Of a DNA stretch of 64,000 nt, positions 44,803-52,505 are shown piece after piece. The notes under the pieces were generated by a model. It did not search any database and was not told the DNA's origin. It worked only from the letters and a program-made list of their open reading frames with translations. Source of the DNA: an uncultured Bacteroides sp. Lineage in GTDB: Bacteria > Bacteroidota > Bacteroidia > Bacteroidales > Bacteroidaceae. The DNA lies in NCBI GenBank assembly GCA_900551445.1, contig URWA01000018.1:1-64000 (forward strand), given 5' to 3'. The position numbers and the translations under genes are program-made. Numbering within the stretch: position 1 is the stretch's first letter; each line of letters starts with the position of its first letter.

Positions 44803-47532
44803 ATGGGTATGAAAAATGCTTCGTTTCTATTCAGTGCCGTTTTATGGCTTTGCGGTTGCCTGTCTGTAATGGCGGCCGGTAATAAAGTGTATGTGGTGCA
44901 GTCGCCGGATAAACACCTGAAGGTGGAGGTTTCATCCGGAGCCGACGGGTTGACTTATTGTGTATATCATAAAGACTCTCTTATAGTTGTAGATAGTAAA
45001 TTAGGGTTAATTCAAGAAGGTAAGGCATCGGCTTCGGCCGGTGTGGAGAAAGTGATTTCTTCCAAGACTAAAAAGATTGTTCAGGACATTGACGCACCTT
45101 TTTACCGTTTCAAGTCGTTTCAGGCAATTTGCAATGAAATGAACTTGAAACTGAAAGGTGGGTATGGGGTATGTTTTCGTGTCTACAACGAAGGAGTGGC
45201 CTATCGTTTTTATACTTCTTCAAAAGAGGACTTGACTATTCAGAATGAAATTGCAGAATTCCGGTTTGCCGGTGATTATATGGCTTATCTGCCTTATTCC
45301 ACGAACAAGGAGAAGCCGATGGCAATGGCATTCCAGAATACGTATGAGGTGAAGCCGTTGTCGGAAGCGCCGCAGGAACTGGCTTTCTTGCCGGTGACGG
45401 TGGATTGCAAGCAGGTAAAAGTGACGTTGCTGGAGTCGGACTTGGAGGCTTATCCGGGCATGTTTGTACAACCGGATGGAGAGCGGGCCTTGAAAGGGGT
45501 GTTTGCACCATATCCGAAAAAGACGGACTTTTATCCGTGGCGCAAGCAGGAGTATGTAACGGAAACGGAAGATTGTATTGCACATGTAAAAGGTAGCCGC
45601 ACGTATCCGTGGCGTATTTTAGCTATTACAGAAAAAGATACGGACATGCCGGTGAATAATCTGGTGTATGCCTTGGCTTCGCCGAACCGTATCGGTGACT
45701 GTTCGTGGGTGAAGCCGGGAAAGGTGGCCTGGGACTGGTGGAATGACTGGAATTTAAAAGGGGTACCTTTCAAGGCGGGTATCAACATGGATACGTATAA
45801 ATATTATATCGACTTTGCTTCCCGTAACGGACTGGAATATGTGGTGCTGGATGAAGGATGGTACGACCCGAAGAGCGGGGACATGCTGACGGTGATTCCG
45901 GAACTGGATCTGCCGGAGCTGGTTCGCTACGGAAAGAGCAAGGGAGTGGAACTGGTGCTTTGGACGGTATTCAACGTACTGGATTCGCAGTTGGATGAGG
46001 CTTGTCGGAAATATTCGGAGATGGGCATCAAGGGATTCAAGGTGGATTTCTTGGATCGGGATGACCAGACGGCGGTAGAGATGATTTATCGCATTGCGGC
46101 AAAGGCGGCAGAATATAAATTGATGCTGGACTATCACGGCATCTACAAACCGACGGGATTGAACCGCACGTATCCGAACGTGGTGAATTATGAAAGTGTG
46201 TTCGGCATGGAGGAAATGAAATGGAGTGAGGTGGAAAAGAACATGCCGCTTTATGATGTGACCTTCCCTTACATACGTTTGATGGCGGGCTATGTAGACT
46301 ATACGCCGGGAGCGATGCGGAACTTGTCAAAACGTGACTTCCAGCCGATGTATTCCACACCGGCCAGTATGGGTACGCGCTGTCATCAGCTGGCAGCTTA
46401 CATCGTACATGATTCTCCGTTCACGATGTTGTGCGACGCGCCGACGAATTACCTGAAAGAGCAGGAATGTGTGGATTTCATCAGTTCGATTCCGATGGAA
46501 GTAGATTCTACTTTTATTTATTCGGGTAAGCTAGGTGAGTCGATTGTGACGGTCCGAAAGAAGGATATCAACTGGTACATCGGTGGCATGACGAACTGGG
46601 ACGAGCGGGATATTACCTTGGACTTCTCATTCCTGGGCAAAGGGGAGAAGTATAGATGTACGTTGTTTAAAGACGGTATCAATGCTTCTCGTCAGGCAGA
46701 AGATTATGTAAAGCAGACCTTCATTGTGGATGCGAATACGAAGTTACCCATTCATCTGGCTTCGGGAGGTGGTTTCGCTTTGAAACTGGAGCGTACGTTT
46801 GTGGCAGAAGTGAAACCTTCGGCTGTACCGGAAGGAAAGGGAATTCCTTCTTTCTATAAGAAATACCTGGCAGTGGACGGCTTGTATATCGTGTCTTCGG
46901 AACATGTGCGGGATGAGGCTCTCGAAAAAGCATATGAGATTATTTCACTGATGACGGCTAAGCGTCCGGACATCAAGAAAGAAATGGTGAGCAAAGGCTG
47001 TCATGTGATGATTATCGGAGAGCATGAAGAGGTGTGCGACTTGCCGGAATATGCGCATATCTGCAATTCACCGGAGAACATCGCTTTCTGGAACAAGCGG
47101 GCCCGGGGATTTGGCGGGGCACCGGAGGATGATTTCTCGGCCAGCTGTGGAGAAGAGAATGTACTGGCTTTGCCGGGCGACCGTTATGTGGGTGAGAATA
47201 TCCTGATTCATGAATTCGCGCATTTGTTCCATACCATCGGTATTGTGGGGGTAGAACCTGATTTTAACGACCGTTTGGAGAAATGTATGCAGCATGCCAT
47301 TGCCAAGGGGTTGTGGAAAGATACGTATGCCATCTCGAACAAGGAAGAGTATTTTGCAGAGTGTGTACAATCGTTCTTCAACTGCAACCGTTATTCGGAG
47401 ACTCCCAACAAGGTGCATAATTCCATGAACCGTCGTACAAAACTGAAATCGTACGATCCGGAGATGTATCAGCTGCTGAAGGAGTATTTCTATGAGATAG
47501 AGATACCGATTTTGAATGAAGTTCATCCATGA
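44803..47532 (+). CDS. GH97 enzyme fused to a C-terminal zincin (HEFAH) domain
   Basis: 909 residues from the ATG at 44803; another ATG lies two codons later and a more upstream reading is in the leader. Signal peptide with CGC-type end. Residues about 30-665 are GH97: nucleophile D415 in GFKVDFLDRDD and acid/base E470 in FGMEEMKW. These match the retaining subgroup (BtGH97b Asp415/Glu470), so alpha-galactosidase or beta-L-arabinopyranosidase activity is expected rather than SusB-type inverting alpha-glucosidase. Residues about 680-909 are extra: H803-E-F-A-H807 with E848/E849 in NKEEYFAECVQSFF gives a gluzincin signature. This fusion is unusual. Start of the next gene overlaps by 4 bases in the long reading. 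Confidence 0.88.
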   Translation: MGMKNASFLFSAVLWLCGCLSVMAAGNKVYVVQSPDKHLKVEVSSGADGLTYCVYHKDSLIVVDSKLGLIQEGKASASAGVEKVISSKTKKIVQDIDAPFYRFKSFQAICNEMNLKLKGGYGVCFRVYNEGVAYRFYTSSKEDLTIQNEIAEFRFAGDYMAYLPYSTNKEKPMAMAFQNTYEVKPLSEAPQELAFLPVTVDCKQVKVTLLESDLEAYPGMFVQPDGERALKGVFAPYPKKTDFYPWRKQEYVTETEDCIAHVKGSRTYPWRILAITEKDTDMPVNNLVYALASPNRIGDCSWVKPGKVAWDWWNDWNLKGVPFKAGINMDTYKYYIDFASRNGLEYVVLDEGWYDPKSGDMLTVIPELDLPELVRYGKSKGVELVLWTVFNVLDSQLDEACRKYSEMGIKGFKVDFLDRDDQTAVEMIYRIAAKAAEYKLMLDYHGIYKPTGLNRTYPNVVNYESVFGMEEMKWSEVEKNMPLYDVTFPYIRLMAGYVDYTPGAMRNLSKRDFQPMYSTPASMGTRCHQLAAYIVHDSPFTMLCDAPTNYLKEQECVDFISSIPMEVDSTFIYSGKLGESIVTVRKKDINWYIGGMTNWDERDITLDFSFLGKGEKYRCTLFKDGINASRQAEDYVKQTFIVDANTKLPIHLASGGGFALKLERTFVAEVKPSAVPEGKGIPSFYKKYLAVDGLYIVSSEHVRDEALEKAYEIISLMTAKRPDIKKEMVSKGCHVMIIGEHEEVCDLPEYAHICNSPENIAFWNKRARGFGGAPEDDFSASCGEENVLALPGDRYVGENILIHEFAHLFHTIGIVGVEPDFNDRLEKCMQHAIAKGLWKDTYAISNKEEYFAECVQSFFNCNRYSETPNKVHNSMNRRTKLKSYDPEMYQLLKEYFYEIEIPILNEVHP

Positions 47533-47552
47533 TATCAAAACGGGAGAGAAGA

Positions 47553-49964
47553 ATGAAAAAGCAAGTTCTGACGGGGCTGTTTCTGGGAATGGCCTTTAGT
47601 GCGATGTATTCACAGAAAGTGGAGTGGAATACACCGGGAGCAGGCAATCCTTTTATTCCGGGATATTTTGCAGACCCTACTATAAAGAAATTTGGAGACA
47701 CATATTATATATATGCCACGACCGATGGAAGTGGAGCAGGCTTTGGCCCTTCACAGGTGTGGTGCAGCAAGGATTTTGAGAACTGGACCATTATGCCGAT
47801 GAACTGGCCGGACAGCCATTGGATTTGGGCGCCGGATGTGATGAAACATACGGATGGAACATATCGGATGTTCTATTGCCAGCCGTGTAATGTGTATGAA
47901 GGAATGGCCGAAACACCACGTGGCCCGTGGAAGAACGTGCTCGGAGAGAGTGAAGCAGTACTGGTACCCGACCGGTTTGTAAAAAATGCGATTACGCTGG
48001 ATGGACAGTCGTTTGTGGATGACGATGGTTCCGTGTATCTGTACTGGGGAACATGGGGTATTTACAAAGGCTTCGGTTGCGGGGCGGGAAAAATGACACC
48101 CGACATGAAAGGCTTTGTGGAAACGAAATTGATTCCCAATACGGAGGTGAAGGACTTTTTTGAGGCTCCGTTTGTCATGAAGCGGAACGGAATTTATTAT
48201 TTCATGTATTCTTCCGATTCTTGTCATGATAGTACTTATCATGTACAATACGCTACAAGTACGGTGGGACCGCTCGGCCCTTATACGTACAGAGGTACGG
48301 TACTGAAAACATCAGCCGACGGCACGGTGCATGGTCCGGGACATCACAGTATTCTGAAGGAAGGCAACAATTACTATATTGTCTATCATCGTCACGACAA
48401 TCCTCATTCCAATCGGGGATTCCATCGCCAGCTTTGCATAGACAAGCTGGAGTTTAATGCCGATGGCTCGATTGTACCGGTGGAAGGAACACATAGCGGA
48501 GTCGGTGCTTTTGCCAAAAGTATCTTGAAATCGAAGAATCTGGCATACGGGAAACCGGTCAAGGCTTCTTCGTATTATGATGCAAATTTCTTGCCTGAAT
48601 ATGCAGTGGATGACAATAACGGAACGTTGTGGCGTCCGAAAACCATGGGGCAGGAATGGATTGAAATTGATTTGCAGAAGGTGGAGAAGATACGTTCCAT
48701 CTGGACGCAGTTTGAATATGGTACATCATATTATCAGTATGTGATTGAAACCTCGGTGGATGGAAAGCGGTGGAAGGTTTTTGCGGACAAGCGTCACAAT
48801 TACTTGGCTGGAAGTCCGATGGTGGATTTTGGAGATACGGATGCACGTTATGTACGGTTGACAACCACGGGTACGCAGAAAAACGGTTTTGCCGGTGCGT
48901 TGTGGAACATCAAGGTGTTTGGGGCGTATGAAACGGCCTCTCCTCAACTGTGGATGGGACTTTCAGGCTTGGACTGGGATGGTACGGAATGGAAGAACGA
49001 CGGTGGTATGTTGGGCGGCGTTTTCCGGTTGAAGGCCGGACAGGTTTCCCGCAAGCGTATCGCTGGGCAGGAGGCCATCGTCTTGGCACCGGGTACGCAG
49101 CTGGAATTCGAATCACCGGTTATCAATCCGAAGGAGGAACATACGGCTACTGTCTGGGTATATGAAGACAACCGTTGGACTTCCAAGTCGGCAGAAGACT
49201 ATGTGCAACGCGGGAAAGTGGTGATTCAGGCTTCAGGTCAGGAACTGGCCGTGACGAATTTCCGGTATTATAACTGGAAACAGGAAGAAGCGGAGAAGGA
49301 ATACGATGCGACAGTGGGACTGGTGCGTGTGGAGCCTTCCGATTGTGTAAAGAAAGGGTTGTTGGTGTCTATGACGGCAGAGGATTTTGCTGTGGGGGAT
49401 ACCGTCGGTTATATCCCGAATAAGGGTGTAGTGGAAGGTTATTTCGAGGCACAGAAGGCGCCGGTAGTGGTGGAGGAAGTGCAAGGAAAGAAGGCTTTCT
49501 GCTTTGAAGGCGAGCAGTTCTTCCGTTCCAGCTTTACGTTGCCGGCTACGCTTCGTGACAATGCACCTTACACATTGGAGGCGTGGGTGTTGAATCCGGA
49601 ACTGGCGGAAAATGAATGTGTGGCCGATTTTACCAGTTCACACGATGAAATGGAAAAAATCATGCTGGTGAACGGGACAGAACCGCGCTGTGGTATGCTG
49701 AATCATTATGGCTGGTATGAAGATGTGGGCTATAAGGATGCCCAAACATTGGCAGGAAAATGGCAGCACATTTATGTGGTTTTTGATGGAAGAATAGAAA
49801 ACGTGTACATAAATGACCAATTAATCAGTTCGAAAGATATTCAATTACTGATAAAACCGATACAATTTGTAACTTTGGGTCAAAATGCGGAAGGCAACTG
49901 GCCGTTCAGCGGTTATGTGCATGCGTTGAAAATTTGGGATGAGGCCCTTCCGTTGAAAAAATGA
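47553..49964 (+). CDS. GH43-family enzyme with discoidin and LamG-type domains
   Basis: 803 residues from the ATG at 47553 (GGGAGAG ribosome site 5-11 bases ahead); the eight-codon upstream alternative overlaps the GH97 stop. Signal peptide with SAMYSQ. Residues about 25-330 are a five-bladed GH43 propeller: base D41 in FADPTIKKFG, the pKa-modulating Asp in SFVDDDGSVYLYWG, and acid E204 in DFFEAPFVMKRNG. A discoidin-like (F5/8 C) domain at about 335-460 follows, then a beta-rich stretch and a concanavalin-type LamG domain near 655-803 (ENVYINDQLISSKDI). GH43 commonly removes alpha-L-arabinofuranose or beta-xylose. Position suggests arabinose removal. Confidence 0.92.
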   Translation: MKKQVLTGLFLGMAFSAMYSQKVEWNTPGAGNPFIPGYFADPTIKKFGDTYYIYATTDGSGAGFGPSQVWCSKDFENWTIMPMNWPDSHWIWAPDVMKHTDGTYRMFYCQPCNVYEGMAETPRGPWKNVLGESEAVLVPDRFVKNAITLDGQSFVDDDGSVYLYWGTWGIYKGFGCGAGKMTPDMKGFVETKLIPNTEVKDFFEAPFVMKRNGIYYFMYSSDSCHDSTYHVQYATSTVGPLGPYTYRGTVLKTSADGTVHGPGHHSILKEGNNYYIVYHRHDNPHSNRGFHRQLCIDKLEFNADGSIVPVEGTHSGVGAFAKSILKSKNLAYGKPVKASSYYDANFLPEYAVDDNNGTLWRPKTMGQEWIEIDLQKVEKIRSIWTQFEYGTSYYQYVIETSVDGKRWKVFADKRHNYLAGSPMVDFGDTDARYVRLTTTGTQKNGFAGALWNIKVFGAYETASPQLWMGLSGLDWDGTEWKNDGGMLGGVFRLKAGQVSRKRIAGQEAIVLAPGTQLEFESPVINPKEEHTATVWVYEDNRWTSKSAEDYVQRGKVVIQASGQELAVTNFRYYNWKQEEAEKEYDATVGLVRVEPSDCVKKGLLVSMTAEDFAVGDTVGYIPNKGVVEGYFEAQKAPVVVEEVQGKKAFCFEGEQFFRSSFTLPATLRDNAPYTLEAWVLNPELAENECVADFTSSHDEMEKIMLVNGTEPRCGMLNHYGWYEDVGYKDAQTLAGKWQHIYVVFDGRIENVYINDQLISSKDIQLLIKPIQFVTLGQNAEGNWPFSGYVHALKIWDEALPLKK

Positions 49965-49995
49965 CAATAACAACCTTTAAACAACTCATGAAACC

Positions 49996-52404
49996 ATGAA
50001 AAAACTAGTGATTTCAGCTCTGCTCTTTTCGTTGATTGGAGGCGGGGCATACGCACAGAAGAAACCTCAGGCACATGGCTATCCGATTGATCCTGTTCCG
50101 TTTACTTCGGTAAAACTGACGGATTCTTTTTGGGGACAACGTTTGAAAGCAAGCCGTGAAGTGACGATTCCGCTGGCTTTCAGCAAATGTGAAGAAACCG
50201 GACGTTACAAGAACTTTGAAATGGCCGCTCATCCGAGTGAGAACAACAAGGTGACGGGGTATTCGTTTGATGATACGGATGTGTACAAGACGATTGAAGG
50301 GGCAAGTTATCTGCTTCAGACTTATCCGGATGAGAAACTGAAAAAGTATATTGACAGTGTATTGGTCATTGTGGCAGCTGCACAGGAACCCGACGGTTAT
50401 CTGTACACGTCACGTACCATGAATCCCAAACATCCGCATGAATGGGCGGGTAGCAAACGCTGGGAAAAGGTGGAAGAACTGAGTCATGAGTTCTATAACC
50501 TGGGACACATGATTGAAGGAGCCATTGCACATTATCAGGCTACGGGCCAGCGTAACTTTCTGGATATTGCGATTCGTTATGCGGACTGTGTCTGCCGGGA
50601 AATCGGAGATAAACCGGGACAACTGGTGCGTGTGCCGGGCCATCAGATTGCAGAAATGGCATTGGCCAAACTGTATCTGGTAACAGGTGACCAGAAATAC
50701 CTGGATGAAGCAAAATTCTTCCTGGACAAGCGTGGCTACACTTCCCGCCGTGACGAATACAGTCAGGCTCACAAGCCGGTGATTGAACAGGATGAGGCAG
50801 TAGGTCATGCCGTACGTGCGGCTTACATGTATTCAGGTATGGCCGATGTGGCTGCCTTGACGGGAGATACAGCGTATGTGCATGCCATCGACCGTATTTG
50901 GGAGAATATCGTTTCCAAGAAATTGTATATTACCGGTGGTATTGGTGCCACTAACAATGGAGAGGCTTTCGGAAAGAATTATGAACTTCCCAACATGTCG
51001 GCTTACTGTGAGACTTGTGCGGCTATCGGAAATGTATATATGAACTACCGTCTGTTCCTCTTGCATGGGGATTCCAAGTATTATGATGTGCTGGAACGTA
51101 CGTTGTACAACGGACTGATTTCAGGCGTGTCACTGGATGGAGGCGCTTTCTTCTATCCAAACCCGTTGGAGTCGATGGGGCAGCACCAACGTCAGCCGTG
51201 GTTCGGTTGTGCCTGCTGTCCGTCTAACATCTGCCGTTTCATTCCGTCTGTACCGGGTTATGTGTATGCGGTGAAGGACAAGGATGTGTATGTCAATTTG
51301 TTCATTGCGAACAATGCCACGTTGAAAGTAAACGGCAAGAAGGTGACTTTGTCACAGACCACTTCCTATCCTTGGAACGGAGACATCACGTTGGCCGTCG
51401 ACCGGAATTCAGCCGGACAGTTTGCCCTGAAGATTCGTATTCCGGGATGGATACGCAATCAGGTGGTTCCGAGTGATTTGTACACTTATACCGATGGAAG
51501 TCGTCCGAAATACAGTGTGAAAGTGAACGGACAAGAGGTGAAATCGGATTTGCAGAAAGGTTATCTCACCATCGATCGGAAATGGAAGAAGGGAGATAAG
51601 GTGGAAATCCATTTCGACATGAATGTGCGTACGGTAAGAGCCAACGGTAAAGTGGAAGCCGACCGTGGCCGGGTTTCTGTAGAACGGGGCCCGATTGTCT
51701 ATTGTGCGGAATGGCCGGACAATGATTTCGATGTGTTGAGTGTCTTGATGAACCGCACGCCGAAGTTCGAGGTGGTAGAAAAACCGGATTTGCTGTATGG
51801 CATCAATGAAATCAAGACACAGGCCCAGACCTTGGAATACGATGAGTCGGGTCGTCTGGTGGCTAAAGATCATACACTGACAATGATTCCGTATTATGCA
51901 TGGGCACATCGCGGAGCCGGTAACATGGCGGTATGGTTGCCGAATGAAGTAAGTGCCACTCGTCCGGTGGCGATTCCTACTCTGGCTTCCAAGAGTAAGA
52001 TAGATGCATCCCATAAAGTGACTTCTTTGTCTGCCATTACCGACGGACTGGTACCGAAAGATGAAAACGACCGTACCATTCCTTACTATCACTGGTGGCC
52101 GAAAGAAGGTACTACGGAATGGATTTCCTACGAATTCCCGGAAGAAATGGAAGTATCCAGCTCTACGGTTTACTGGTATGACGATGCACCCTGGGGTGGT
52201 TGCCGTGTGCCGAAGTCTTGGAAGATTTATTATAAGGATGCTTCCGGCAACTGGACTCCGGTACAGAACATCTCGGAATATGGCGTGAAGAAAGGCAATC
52301 CGAACACGGTAGAATTTGAACCGGTAAAGACCAAGGCTGTAAAACTGGAAGTCGTTCAGCCGGATAAAAATTCTTCTGGATTGTATGAATGGGAAGTAAA
52401 ATAA
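49996..52404 (+). CDS. GH127-type (DUF1680) beta-L-arabinofuranosidase, second copy
   Basis: 802 residues, 31 bases after the GH43 gene. SPI-type signal peptide (GGGAYAQ). The zinc-site residues are E339, C341, C407 and C408 (YCETCAAIG, FGCACCPSN), aligned to those of HypBA1. The first 600 residues form the (alpha/alpha)6 barrel plus beta domains. The final 140 residues form a discoidin-like domain as in the copy at 30777. The two copies differ in many surface positions and in their export type (this one soluble, the other a lipoprotein), so they may take different linkages or act in different compartments. Confidence 0.93.
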   Translation: MKKLVISALLFSLIGGGAYAQKKPQAHGYPIDPVPFTSVKLTDSFWGQRLKASREVTIPLAFSKCEETGRYKNFEMAAHPSENNKVTGYSFDDTDVYKTIEGASYLLQTYPDEKLKKYIDSVLVIVAAAQEPDGYLYTSRTMNPKHPHEWAGSKRWEKVEELSHEFYNLGHMIEGAIAHYQATGQRNFLDIAIRYADCVCREIGDKPGQLVRVPGHQIAEMALAKLYLVTGDQKYLDEAKFFLDKRGYTSRRDEYSQAHKPVIEQDEAVGHAVRAAYMYSGMADVAALTGDTAYVHAIDRIWENIVSKKLYITGGIGATNNGEAFGKNYELPNMSAYCETCAAIGNVYMNYRLFLLHGDSKYYDVLERTLYNGLISGVSLDGGAFFYPNPLESMGQHQRQPWFGCACCPSNICRFIPSVPGYVYAVKDKDVYVNLFIANNATLKVNGKKVTLSQTTSYPWNGDITLAVDRNSAGQFALKIRIPGWIRNQVVPSDLYTYTDGSRPKYSVKVNGQEVKSDLQKGYLTIDRKWKKGDKVEIHFDMNVRTVRANGKVEADRGRVSVERGPIVYCAEWPDNDFDVLSVLMNRTPKFEVVEKPDLLYGINEIKTQAQTLEYDESGRLVAKDHTLTMIPYYAWAHRGAGNMAVWLPNEVSATRPVAIPTLASKSKIDASHKVTSLSAITDGLVPKDENDRTIPYYHWWPKEGTTEWISYEFPEEMEVSSSTVYWYDDAPWGGCRVPKSWKIYYKDASGNWTPVQNISEYGVKKGNPNTVEFEPVKTKAVKLEVVQPDKNSSGLYEWEVK

Positions 52405-52433
52405 CCATGATAAATAGATAATAATGCAACTAG

Positions 52434-52488
52434 ATTCGGGGCTTTGGATATTCTTTGGTATGACGGAAGAATATTTGAAGTCCCGAAT
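52434..52488 (+). ncRNA. 22-bp RNA stem-loop between GH127-2 and S9
   Basis: Arms 52434-52455 and 52467-52488 pair along all 22 positions if four G-U wobbles are allowed; loop is 11 bases. The 3' side continues into A/T-rich sequence without a clean T run. Probably an mRNA processing, stability or partial termination element inside the PUL transcript, not a free RNA gene. Confidence 0.55.
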
Positions 52489-52505
52489 TTTAAAAATAAA
52501 ACACA

